Assembly (NCBI GenBank): GCA_934254675.1
Contig: CAKQLP010000009.1
Location: 1 to 61,779, forward strand
Reading direction: 5' to 3'
Source: an uncultured Alphaproteobacteria bacterium
GTDB taxonomy: Bacteria; Pseudomonadota; Alphaproteobacteria; RF32; CAG-239
Length of the DNA: 61,779 nucleotides
Below, piece by piece: positions 1 to 7,082 of the stretch. The stretch's first letter is position 1. The number at the start of each line of letters is the position of its first letter. The position numbers were made by a program, and so were the translations under genes. Under the pieces are notes generated by a model. The model made no database searches. It was given only the letters and a program-made list of their open reading frames with translations, and was not told the origin of the DNA.

Positions 1-348
1 CTCGCGACGCAACGGCTCAAACTTCGCAAGCTCGTTTTTGCCGGCTTACCGCTCGAACTCTACGAGTTCCTCTCTCGGAGACACCGGAATATAAAAAAGC
101 CCATCAAAAGATGAGCTTTTTTATATTGGTGGTTCCAACGAGATTTAGGTACTCCCGCTTTAAAAATTGATGGCAAGAGTATGTTGGTCGGCGGGTCCTC
201 CTCGCGACGCAACGGCTCAAACTTCGCAAGCTCGTTTTTGCCGGCTTACCGCTCGAACTCTACGAGTTCCTCTCTCGAGGACACCGGAATATATAAAAAA
301 GCCCATCAAAAGATGAGCTTTTTTATATTGGTGGTCCCAACGAGATTT
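1..348. repeat. Direct repeat pair around a tRNA 3' end
   Basis: Two near-identical blocks of about 146 bases lie at 1-146 and 201-348 (offset 200). Each has a GC-rich 80-base part unlike the surrounding AT-rich DNA, then a terminator hairpin, then the 3' end of a tRNA read on the minus strand. In copy B the tRNA continues into a full tRNA-Glu. In copy A it breaks off after about 17 bases of acceptor and T-arm sequence. The blocks differ by a few substitutions and a 2-base indel. A duplicated tRNA 3' end is what integrating elements leave behind, but no integrase is visible. The window edge cuts the block, so more copies may exist upstream. Confidence 0.8.
295..324 (-). terminator. Terminator of tRNA-Glu
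   Basis: Read on the minus strand, the hairpin AAAAAAGC-TCATC / GATGG-GCTTTTTT with a 4-base loop starts 4 bases after the encoded CCA and ends in a U-tract. The A-tract on the other side makes it potentially bidirectional. Confidence 0.75.
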
Positions 349-404
349 GAACTCGTGTTTTAGCCTTGAGAGGGCCGCGTCCTAGGCCACTAGACGATGG
401 GACC
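329..404 (-). tRNA. tRNA-Glu (anticodon CUC)
   Basis: The minus strand gives a 76-base cloverleaf with a GGTCCCA/TGGGACC acceptor stem, a CGTCTAGTGGCCTAGG-type D-arm typical of tRNA-Glu, and an anticodon loop CTCTCAA that places CUC at positions 34-36. The T-arm contains GTTCAAATC and the 3' CCA is encoded (329-331). The outermost pair of the anticodon stem is a C-A mismatch. The gene reads GAG codons. It is followed directly by a terminator and flanked by the duplicated block at 1-348. Confidence 0.92.
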
Positions 405-456
405 TCATTTAAGTGTCCCTTTTCTAGCCTATTTTGCCTAAAAATGCAAGACTTTT

Positions 457-1044
457 TTATTCATAGGCTTTAAGATTTTGCCAGTTCAGTAAATTATCTA
501 AAATCTTGCCGACATAATCCGCGCGCACATTTTGACAATCTAAGTAATATGCATGTTCCCACACATCTATGGTTAGCAGAGGTGTATGCCCAAAAATCAA
601 TGGGTTGTCCGCATTGCTCGTGTTGTATGTTAAGAGATTTCCGTTATTGTCTTCAACTAACCACGCCCAGCCACTGCCGAATTGCTCCAAAGCTTTTTGC
701 TTTAAGTCATTTTTAAAGTCATCAAAAGAGCCAAAAGTTTCTTCTATTTTTTCTAAAAGTTTTTTATTTGGCTCTCCGCCGTTTGGATTGAGGGATTTCC
801 AATAAAAATTATGATTCCAAACCTGCGCGGCGTTATGATATATGCCTAAATATTCTGTTTTTTTGTGAGATTCCGTGATAATTTCTTCTAGGGTGGATGT
901 CTCAAATTTTGTTCCTTTTATCAGGTTGTTTAATTTTTCAACATATCCTTTGTGGTGTTTTAAATAATGAAAGCCAACAGTCTGGCGGCTGATAAAGGGT
1001 TCCAGCGCGTCGATATTATACGGAAGTTCCATCAATTTTATCAT
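457..1044 (-). CDS. sodB: Superoxide dismutase, Fe type
   Basis: The 195-residue product matches the iron superoxide dismutase family, which converts superoxide to oxygen and hydrogen peroxide in the cytoplasm. The four metal ligands are in place: His26 in the FHYLKHHKGY helix, the His of VWNHNFYW, and the Asp and His of DVWEHAYY. The second-sphere Gln of NAAQVW is in the position that marks Fe rather than Mn enzymes. Length is normal (E. coli SodB has 193). The gene stands alone between tRNA-Glu and the divergent ctrA, with which it shares a 175-base TTAA-rich intergenic region. Family assignment is firm. Metal preference is inferred from the Gln position. Confidence 0.96.
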   Translation of the reverse strand: MIKLMELPYNIDALEPFISRQTVGFHYLKHHKGYVEKLNNLIKGTKFETSTLEEIITESHKKTEYLGIYHNAAQVWNHNFYWKSLNPNGGEPNKKLLEKIEETFGSFDDFKNDLKQKALEQFGSGWAWLVEDNNGNLLTYNTSNADNPLIFGHTPLLTIDVWEHAYYLDCQNVRADYVGKILDNLLNWQNLKAYE

Positions 1045-1080
1045 ATTAATTACTCCTTTGCTTTTTTCAGAAAAAATATA

Positions 1081-1190
1081 AGCATTTTTATTAAACTTCC
1101 AAGATGTTAAAAAAAATATTAAGGTTGTTAATAATTGTTAACAAGTTCTTTTCATTTTTATAAAACCTTATTAAACTCAAGATATTAAGT
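1081..1190. promoter_or_regulatory. sodB-ctrA intergenic region with TTAA half-sites
   Basis: Seven TTAA tetramers lie at 1091, 1107, 1119, 1128, 1138, 1171 and 1185. CtrA recognises TTAA pairs with a 7-base spacer. The pairs here have spacers of 5, 6, 8 and 10 bases, so autoregulation by CtrA is suggested but no pair fits the consensus exactly. The region is very AT-rich, which weakens the signal. Confidence 0.35.
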
Positions 1191-1219
1191 AAGAATTTTT
1201 TTGCGAAAGGCGGGCAAAT

Positions 1220-1912
1220 ATGAGAGTTCTTTTAGTTGAAGACGATTACGCGGTTTCTCAAAGTATTCAGACTATGCTGAAAAAGGAAGGCATGGTTGTA
1301 GATTCCACGGATTTGGGCGAAGATGGTTTGGATATTGCCAAACTTTACGATTATGACATCATCATTTTGGATTTGATGCTGCCGGATATGAATGGTTATG
1401 AAGTGTTGAAAAATTTGCGCGGTGCAAAGGTTGAAACGCCGGTGTTGATTTTGTCTGGCTTGACCGAACCCGATAAAAAAGTTAAAGGTTTGGGCTATGG
1501 CGCTGATGATTATTTGACAAAGCCATTTGATAAATCGGAATTGTTGGCGCGTATTCAGGCAGTGGTCAGACGTTCTAAAGGACATTCTAATTCAATTATT
1601 CGCACAGGTGATGTTCAAATTGATTTAGATACGCAAACGGTTACAGTTAATGGTAAAACTTTACATTTGACCGGCAAAGAATACGGCATTATGGAATTGC
1701 TTTCTTTGCGGAAAGGCGCGACTTTGAATAAAGATCAATTTTTGAACCATTTGTATGGCGGTATAGATGAACCGGAATTAAAAATTATTGATGTGTTTAT
1801 TTGCAAACTGCGTAAAAAATTGGAACGGGCTTCCGGCGGTAAAAATTATATTGAAACCGTTTGGGGACGCGGCTATGTTCTTCGAGATCCCGATGAGGCC
1901 AAAGGTCATTGA
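1220..1912 (+). CDS. ctrA: Cell-cycle response regulator CtrA
   Basis: The 230-residue protein is an OmpR-family transcription factor that follows Caulobacter CtrA almost along its whole length. CtrA controls division, polar development and replication initiation in alphaproteobacteria. The receiver domain (about 1-120) has the acidic pocket Glu7/Asp8/Asp9, the phosphorylation site Asp51 in ILDLMLPDM and the conserved Lys of TKPF. The DNA-binding domain (about 125-225) carries the highly conserved HLTGKEY, FLNHLYGG and IIDVFICKLRKKL blocks and ends in ETVWGRGYVLRDP. The start follows an AAAGGCGGG ribosome-binding site. The phosphorelay genes (cckA, chpT) are not in the window. A strong hairpin terminator follows. 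This is the best taxonomic marker in the segment. Confidence 0.97.
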   Translation: MRVLLVEDDYAVSQSIQTMLKKEGMVVDSTDLGEDGLDIAKLYDYDIIILDLMLPDMNGYEVLKNLRGAKVETPVLILSGLTEPDKKVKGLGYGADDYLTKPFDKSELLARIQAVVRRSKGHSNSIIRTGDVQIDLDTQTVTVNGKTLHLTGKEYGIMELLSLRKGATLNKDQFLNHLYGGIDEPELKIIDVFICKLRKKLERASGGKNYIETVWGRGYVLRDPDEAKGH

Positions 1913-1921
1913 TGTATCAAT

Positions 1922-1967
1922 ATTATAAAAGAGTGCGGATATATGTATATTCGCACTCTTTTATAAT
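1922..1967 (+). terminator. Bidirectional terminator after ctrA
   Basis: A perfect 16-bp inverted repeat (1922-1937 with 1952-1967) has a 14-base loop. The stem ends in AT-rich arms that give a U-tract on both strands, so it can serve ctrA and the convergent gene at 1978-2403. Confidence 0.88.
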
Positions 1968-1977
1968 TGGACTGCTT

Positions 1978-2403
1978 TTATTGTTCATTAGGAAGTTTGG
2001 GCGCTTCATAGGCGCTTTGGGCTTCATTGCTTAATATTTTCACATTTTTATTGTTTCTGATTTGCTGCAAAGTTTCATCATTTATGGCAATTTTGTAGCC
2101 AACAAAGCAGAAACACGTGACAACAGTTATAAAAATAATGTAAAGATATCGGTTGAAAATACCTTTTATGTTCGCTTTGATATTTACGCCTTCAGAACCG
2201 GCGTGGTAAACTCTTTTAAATATTAAAGAATAAACGGCCGTAAATAAAATTATATACGCGTGATAATGCCAATTCATAGCTAAACCGTGTATTTCAGGCA
2301 GTGAATAATTATACATCAAATATAAACCCAAGCCAATTCCCGCCCATGCTAAAGGGTTGATTAAGATACCGCTTGTGAATAATGCGATGAGACCTTTTAT
2401 CAT
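1978..2403 (-). CDS. Small integral membrane protein, unknown
   Basis: The 141-residue product is not recognised. It has three probable membrane helices (about 8-31, 46-66 and 86-106) and a hydrophilic C-terminal tail of about 35 residues rich in Asn, Gln and Glu. There is no signal peptide or catalytic motif. The start has the ribosome-binding site AAGGAGAAAAAT. It lies just downstream of glmM on the same strand (58 bases), so the two may be co-transcribed, and it converges on ctrA. Codon use looks like the neighbours. It is probably an inner-membrane protein of lineage-restricted distribution. Confidence 0.72.
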   Translation of the reverse strand: MIKGLIALFTSGILINPLAWAGIGLGLYLMYNYSLPEIHGLAMNWHYHAYIILFTAVYSLIFKRVYHAGSEGVNIKANIKGIFNRYLYIIFITVVTCFCFVGYKIAINDETLQQIRNNKNVKILSNEAQSAYEAPKLPNEQ

Positions 2404-2461
2404 ATTTTTCTCCTTTATATTATATTGAAATCAATATAGTTGCTGAAATCTTAAAGAGTCT

Positions 2462-3811
2462 TTAAATCATCGCTATTTTTTTGATACAATCAAGGATTGT
2501 TTCTGAAACTTTAGAAACAATCAGAGCGTCTTTGTCTTCTATTTTTAGCCTTAAAACAGGTTCTGTCCCAGACTTTCGAACAATTATTGAACCGTGATTT
2601 TCTAAGGCTTTTTGCGCCTCGGCTAAACAAAGCTTAAACTCATTATTTTCCAAAAGACTCGAAATTTCATCTTTTGAGGCAAAACGTAAATTATGCGCCG
2701 CGGTTGGATATGGCTGAAAGATAGGAAAAATTTCGCTCATTTTTTGACCGCTTTCTTTTATCCCTAAGCAGATGACAATAGACGCAATAAGGGCATCTCC
2801 GGTTAATGAATAATCGGATAATACCATATGTCCGGATTCTTCTCCGCCGATATTTGAACCTGTTTCACGCATTTTTTCAATAACATAACGTTCGCCCACC
2901 GCTGAAGTTTGATAATTGACGCCAAGAGATTTCAAGTAACTTCCCAATCCTAAATTGGAATAAATAGTTGCAACGACGGTATTGCCTTTTAACAGGTCGT
3001 GTTGTTTGAAATAAGTTGCAAGGTAGGCAATGATTTGATCGCCATTTAAACGGTTGCCTTTTTCATCACAGACGATAATCCTATCTCCGTCGCCGTCAAC
3101 GGCTATACCGATTTGGCTATGGCTTTCAATAACAGTTTGGCACAGCTTTTCTGTGTGTTGCGAGCCGCAATCTTTATTAATGTTATAACCATTCGGTTTG
3201 TCGGATAAGCTAATGATTTCAGCTCCTAAATGTTTATAAATTTCAGGCATAATTGAGGAAAATGCACCATTTGCCGAATCGAGAACAATTTTCATGCCGC
3301 TTAAAGCATTTTTAGGGGCGATTTGATTTATGGTATGCAAATAATTGGATAAACCGGCGGAATATTGCGTTAAATGCCCAATGTTTTCCGTGTCATAGAC
3401 GGGAGAAAATTCTTGCGCCAAAAGTTCTTCAACTTGTTTTGATTGCGTATCAGAAAATTTATCTCCGTTGGCATTTATAAGTTTTAGACCGTTATCTTGA
3501 TAGGGATTGTGCGATGCCGTAATCATGATGCTCATGTCAACATTGAGTGTAGGTGTCAATGTTGTGCATAAAGGAGTCGGAATGACACCCAAATCAATGA
3601 CTTTAACGCCCTGTGAGAGAAATCCGGCGCTTAAAGCATTGAAAAGCATATCACCGGAAACACGGGTATCTTTTGCAATAGCCACACGTTTTTGTTTAAG
3701 GCAGATTGTTTGGCTTAAAGCAACAGCCAAGCGGCTGCAAAAATCAATCGTTAGCGGGTATGAATTAGCCACGCCGCGAATACCATCTGTTCCAAAAAGG
3801 TTGTTTGACAT
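2462..3811 (-). CDS. glmM: Phosphoglucosamine mutase
   Basis: The 449-residue enzyme converts glucosamine-6-phosphate to glucosamine-1-phosphate on the way to UDP-GlcNAc, the precursor of peptidoglycan and lipid A. It has all four phosphohexomutase signatures: the phosphoserine loop MITASHNP with catalytic Ser100, the metal loop DGDGDR, the sugar-binding GEESGH, and the C-terminal phosphate-binding RKSGTEP. The N-terminal FGTDGIRG and the length are those of GlmM rather than ManB/Pgm. It lies upstream of the small membrane protein at 1978-2403 and downstream of a separate porin-like gene with its own terminator. Cytoplasmic and almost certainly essential. Confidence 0.96.
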   Translation of the reverse strand: MSNNLFGTDGIRGVANSYPLTIDFCSRLAVALSQTICLKQKRVAIAKDTRVSGDMLFNALSAGFLSQGVKVIDLGVIPTPLCTTLTPTLNVDMSIMITASHNPYQDNGLKLINANGDKFSDTQSKQVEELLAQEFSPVYDTENIGHLTQYSAGLSNYLHTINQIAPKNALSGMKIVLDSANGAFSSIMPEIYKHLGAEIISLSDKPNGYNINKDCGSQHTEKLCQTVIESHSQIGIAVDGDGDRIIVCDEKGNRLNGDQIIAYLATYFKQHDLLKGNTVVATIYSNLGLGSYLKSLGVNYQTSAVGERYVIEKMRETGSNIGGEESGHMVLSDYSLTGDALIASIVICLGIKESGQKMSEIFPIFQPYPTAAHNLRFASKDEISSLLENNEFKLCLAEAQKALENHGSIIVRKSGTEPVLRLKIEDKDALIVSKVSETILDCIKKIAMI

Positions 3812-3831
3812 TTTAGAGCTCCTTAGAAAAA

Positions 3832-3856
3832 AAGCCGCTATTGTGGTTAGCGGCTT
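3832..3856 (-). terminator. Terminator after porin-like gene
   Basis: The hairpin AAGCCGCT/AGCGGCTT has a 9-base loop and lies between the porin-like gene and glmM. On the minus strand it is followed by a U-tract (A-run at 3826-3833). Confidence 0.75.
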
Positions 3857-3875
3857 AATCGTTTATTTACTTGAA

Positions 3876-4490
3876 TTAAAATACATAGCGCAAGCCAGTG
3901 TAAATTTCGTGTGCAGTGATATCGGCGTGTTTGATAGAACCCATATCATAGTAACGATAACCGGCGTCAACATTGAAACGATTTGTAACTTTTACACTCA
4001 AACCGCCGCCTAAAGACCAAGTGAAACGTGTTGGTTTGTAGTTGCCGTTTGTAGTTCCTGTTGCTGTTGAACCATCCGACATGGTGTAGGAATCTCTGTA
4101 CTTCATGGAAGTGAAGCCGATACCGGCGCCAACATAAGGTGTAAACCATCTGTACGGAGCAAAATCAAAATATCCGTTTAGCATATAGGAATATGTTTTG
4201 AAATTATATTTTTGGCTGTCTCCGGCACCTTCTGAAAATTTCTTTTCACTTTTTTGACGCCATACATATTCTAATTCTGTGCGGAAATAGTTATAGCGAT
4301 AACCTAAAGCACCGCTCAGCATTAATTTATTTTTATCCAAACCATCTGTATTAATGCCGCTGTTGCCTTTTTTTGAATAATCGTGTTTAACGATACCGCC
4401 GCGACCGCCTAAATAGAAACCATTGCAGTCCGCCATTGCGTTGGAGCATAAAAAAGTGCCGGCCAACAAAGCTAAAATAAGTTTATTCAT
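3876..4490 (-). CDS. Outer-membrane beta-barrel protein
   Basis: The 204-residue product starts with a clear Sec signal peptide (about residues 1-20, cleavage after SNAMA) and the mature part is made of alternating amphipathic strands ending in a terminal Phe (YTGLRYVF), the signal for BAM-dependent insertion. Gly/Tyr/Phe-rich strands and the overall size fit an eight-stranded barrel of the OmpA/OmpW/Rickettsiales surface-antigen type (OMP_b-brl). It is probably a surface-exposed structural or adhesive protein. The ligand is unknown. It is a single-gene unit with its own terminator and a good ribosome-binding site (AAAGGAGAAAAC). Confidence 0.82.
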   Translation of the reverse strand: MNKLILALLAGTFLCSNAMADCNGFYLGGRGGIVKHDYSKKGNSGINTDGLDKNKLMLSGALGYRYNYFRTELEYVWRQKSEKKFSEGAGDSQKYNFKTYSYMLNGYFDFAPYRWFTPYVGAGIGFTSMKYRDSYTMSDGSTATGTTNGNYKPTRFTWSLGGGLSVKVTNRFNVDAGYRYYDMGSIKHADITAHEIYTGLRYVF

Positions 4491-4576
4491 ATGTTTTCTC
4501 CTTTGAAAATAACTGGTGTCAGCCTACGCTAAAATCTTTAAAATTTAATTAAAGTTGGGAAAATCCTTAAAAAACA

Positions 4577-4605
4577 TTGATTTTATTTGGAAGCAGGGGT
4601 ATTTT
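4577..4605 (+). promoter_or_regulatory. Promoter of rnpB
   Basis: TTGATT (4577-4582), a 17-base spacer and TATTTT (4600-4605) end 7 bases before the predicted 5' end of RNase P RNA. Confidence 0.65.
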
Positions 4606-4611
4606 CATTTA

Positions 4612-5014
4612 TGGAAAGGCGGTCGGATAGCTGCGTCAGGGAAAGTAAAATCCATTGATGAGGAAAGTCCGGGCTTCACGGAAACAAGATACCAGATAAC
4701 GTCTGGCTGGAGAAATCCAAGGGAAAGTGCCGCAGAAAATTACCGCCGGTCAATGGCCGGTAAGGTTGAAAAGGCGAGGTAAGAGCTCACCGCACAGGCA
4801 GTAATGTTTGTGGCAAGGTAAACCCTATCTGATGTAAGACCAAATTAGGAGGCTTGATTTATTCAAGAACCGGAGGGTTTCCGCTCCGCTCCAGAGGTGG
4901 GTCGCACAAGCCAAGCGGTGACGTTTGGCGTAGATGAATAGCTATCGCACCAATCTTTGCCTTTTGTGGTAAAGCAAATCGTGACACAGAACTCGGCTTA
5001 TAGACCGCCTTCCA
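4612..5014 (+). ncRNA. rnpB: RNase P RNA (class A)
   Basis: This ~400-base RNA is the catalytic subunit of RNase P, which trims tRNA 5' leaders. The conserved core GAGGAAAGTCCGGGCTTC is at about 4659. The 3' core has ACAGAA..CGGCTTATAGACC at about 4985-5006. The 5' end GGAAAGGCGGTC pairs with the 3' end GACCGCCTTCC to close helix P1. The GGGTAAACCC-type element AAGGTAAACCC is present at about 4815. A short U-run follows the P1 3' strand. The next gene, lpxC, begins only 18 bases after the RNA ends, so its ribosome-binding site sits against the RNA terminus. Confidence 0.95.
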
Positions 5015-5032
5015 TTTTTTTAGGAGATTTTT

Positions 5033-5887
5033 ATGCAAAAAACTTTGAGCAGAATTTTGGAAATTGAGGGGATTGGTCTGCACAGCGGCTTGCCAAGCAA
5101 AATGATTTTTTATCCGGCAACTGTTGATAGTGGTGTGGTTTTTGTGCGTGCTGATTTGCCACACAAGCCGGAATTTAAAGCCCTTTTTAACCACGTTGTG
5201 GATACGCGAAACTGCACTTGTTTGGGAAATGAACACAAAGAAATTGTCAGCACAATTGAACATATTATGGCTGCTTTGTATATCTTGGGGATTGATAATG
5301 TGCGAATCGAACTCACCAATCCGGAAACTCCGATTATGGACGGGAGTGCCAAAGTTTTTTATGAACAATTGAAAAAAGTTCCGTTGAAAGATTTGCCGGC
5401 AAAACGCAAATATCTGAAAGTGTTACGCGAAGTTGAATTTGCCGATGGCAAAGGCGCTAAAGTTGTTTTGAAACCTGCCGATAAATTGGATATTCATTTT
5501 GTAATTGATTTTCCGTCAAAAATTGTTGGACACCAAGAGTTTTCTGGTGAAATAAATGAAGATGTTTTTGGGCAAAAAATTGCGCCGGCTCGAACATTTT
5601 GCGAAAAATATCAGGTTGATTATTTACGTTCAGTTGGTTTGATTAAAGGCGGTAGTTTGGAAAACGCCGTTGTTTTGGATGGTGAAAAAATTTTGAATGA
5701 AGGCGGCTTCAGAGTAGAAAATGAAGCGGTTAACCACAAAGTTTTGGATTGTATTGGTGATATTTATACCTCCGGATATCGTCTGCTGGCAAAAGTTGAG
5801 GCCGAACGTTCCGGACATTTTCATAACAATGAGGTGTTGAAAATTTTATTTTCCAATCCAAATAATTATCAGTTGATAGAGGAATAA
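5033..5887 (+). CDS. lpxC: UDP-3-O-acyl-N-acetylglucosamine deacetylase
   Basis: The 284-residue zinc enzyme carries out the committed step of lipid A synthesis, removing the acetyl group from UDP-3-O-acyl-GlcNAc. Zinc ligands are His77 (STIEHIMAAL), His235 and Asp239 (NHKVLDCIGD). The general acid-base His262 lies in SGHFHNNEVL. Length is slightly short (E. coli 305), the difference being at the C-terminus. The start follows AGGAGATTTTT. It begins directly after rnpB, whereas in most alphaproteobacteria lpxC follows ftsZ. It is followed by bamD with a 4-base gap, and then recN. Confidence 0.96.
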   Translation: MQKTLSRILEIEGIGLHSGLPSKMIFYPATVDSGVVFVRADLPHKPEFKALFNHVVDTRNCTCLGNEHKEIVSTIEHIMAALYILGIDNVRIELTNPETPIMDGSAKVFYEQLKKVPLKDLPAKRKYLKVLREVEFADGKGAKVVLKPADKLDIHFVIDFPSKIVGHQEFSGEINEDVFGQKIAPARTFCEKYQVDYLRSVGLIKGGSLENAVVLDGEKILNEGGFRVENEAVNHKVLDCIGDIYTSGYRLLAKVEAERSGHFHNNEVLKILFSNPNNYQLIEE

Positions 5888-5891
5888 ATTT

Positions 5892-7082
5892 ATGAAAAAA
5901 ATTCTGGGATTGCTTGTTTTTTTGAGTCTGACAGCTTGCGCTGCCTCCGATAAATTGAAGGAAAACGCTTCGGTTGAAGAATTGTATAACAAAGCTTTTG
6001 ATGATTTAGAGAAAACAAAATATAAAAAAGCGGCTGAAGAATTTGAACAGGTTGAAATTGAGCATCCTTATTCGCAATGGGCTGTTAAGGCTAAATTAAT
6101 GGGCGCCTATGCTTATTATAAAAACGAAGATTATGATGATGCTGTATTGGCTTTGGATCGCTTTATCAAATATCATCCCGGAAATAAAGATGCGGCGTAT
6201 GCCTATTATTTAAAAGGTATGTGCTATTATGACCAAATTTCTACTGCGGATAAAGATCAAGCGGATACAGAAAAGGCAGAAGAGGCGTTTAATCGGCTGA
6301 TTATGCTGTATCCTAATAGCGAATATGCCGCCGATGCCCGCCAAAAAGTTAATTTGGCCGAAGATTATAAAGCCGGTCAAGAAATGATTATCGGACGTTA
6401 TTATCTGAATAATGGTAATTATTTATCGGCGTTGAATCGTTTTAACGTTGTTTTGGAAAATTATCAAACCACTGTGCAAATTGAAGAGGCTCTGTATCGT
6501 CAGGTGGAAATCTACGGTATTTTGGGGTTAAATAAATACGCTGCCGGTTACTTTAAGATTTTGAAGAACAATTATCCGGATGGTGTTTGGACACAGAGAG
6601 CGGCTAAAGTTATGGAAAAAATTAGCAAAACGTCGGTGAAAAAAACAAAAACTTCAAAACAGGCGGCAGAAGTGAAAGAAGAAACTTCAAGCAGTTGGTT
6701 TGGTTGGTTCAAGTCTGATGAAAAACCGGAAGTCAAAGCTGAAACACCAAAACAGGCGGCAGAAGTGAAAGAAGAAACTTCAAGCAGTTGGTTTGGTTGG
6801 TTTAAGTCTGATGAAAAAACGGAAGTCAAAGCGGCAAAAAGAGAAGAGGAAACTTCCGGCAATTGGTTTAGTTGGTTTAAATCCGATGAGCAGCCTGATG
6901 TAGCAGTAGAGGAAATTGCGGTTGAAGTTGAAGATGAACAGCCGAAAATTGAAACTGTTGAAACAACAGAAAAGGAGCCGCTAAACAGTGTTAAAGTTTC
7001 GCAGAAAACACGAGTTGGAGATATTATCAGCAGTAGTCCGAAAGGAAAGGTAAAAAATAATGCTAAAATCTTTATCAATTAG
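5892..7082 (+). CDS. bamD: Outer membrane assembly lipoprotein BamD with repeat tail
   Basis: BamD is the essential lipoprotein of the BAM complex that inserts beta-barrel proteins. The signal peptide ends in a lipobox (SLTAC, Cys16 or so) and residues about 25-240 form the usual five TPR-like repeats (e.g. AEEFEQVEIEHPYS, ALDRFIKYHPGN). The protein has 396 residues where 240-290 is usual. The extra ~150 residues form an acidic/lysine-rich tail with three copies of a Trp-rich unit (SSWFGWFKSDE twice, NWFSWFKSDE once) at about 265, 300 and 325. The recN start lies inside the last 23 bases. The cluster lpxC-bamD-recN is typical for alphaproteobacteria. The tail is not a family feature. Confidence 0.93.
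   Translation: MKKILGLLVFLSLTACAASDKLKENASVEELYNKAFDDLEKTKYKKAAEEFEQVEIEHPYSQWAVKAKLMGAYAYYKNEDYDDAVLALDRFIKYHPGNKDAAYAYYLKGMCYYDQISTADKDQADTEKAEEAFNRLIMLYPNSEYAADARQKVNLAEDYKAGQEMIIGRYYLNNGNYLSALNRFNVVLENYQTTVQIEEALYRQVEIYGILGLNKYAAGYFKILKNNYPDGVWTQRAAKVMEKISKTSVKKTKTSKQAAEVKEETSSSWFGWFKSDEKPEVKAETPKQAAEVKEETSSSWFGWFKSDEKTEVKAAKREEETSGNWFSWFKSDEQPDVAVEEIAVEVEDEQPKIETVETTEKEPLNSVKVSQKTRVGDIISSSPKGKVKNNAKIFIN

Noticed and set aside
181..363. 60-codon frame ending in VVPTRFELVF
   Set aside because: It reads through the GC-rich repeat, the terminator and the tRNA-Glu antisense strand. This is a common artefact next to tRNAs.
3507..4013. 168-codon plus-strand frame across glmM and the porin gene
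   Set aside because: Antisense to two well-supported genes and crossing their terminator. No ribosome-binding site.
4555..4782. 75-codon open frame upstream of lpxC
   Set aside because: It lies inside RNase P RNA, and its codon pattern follows the RNA core sequence.
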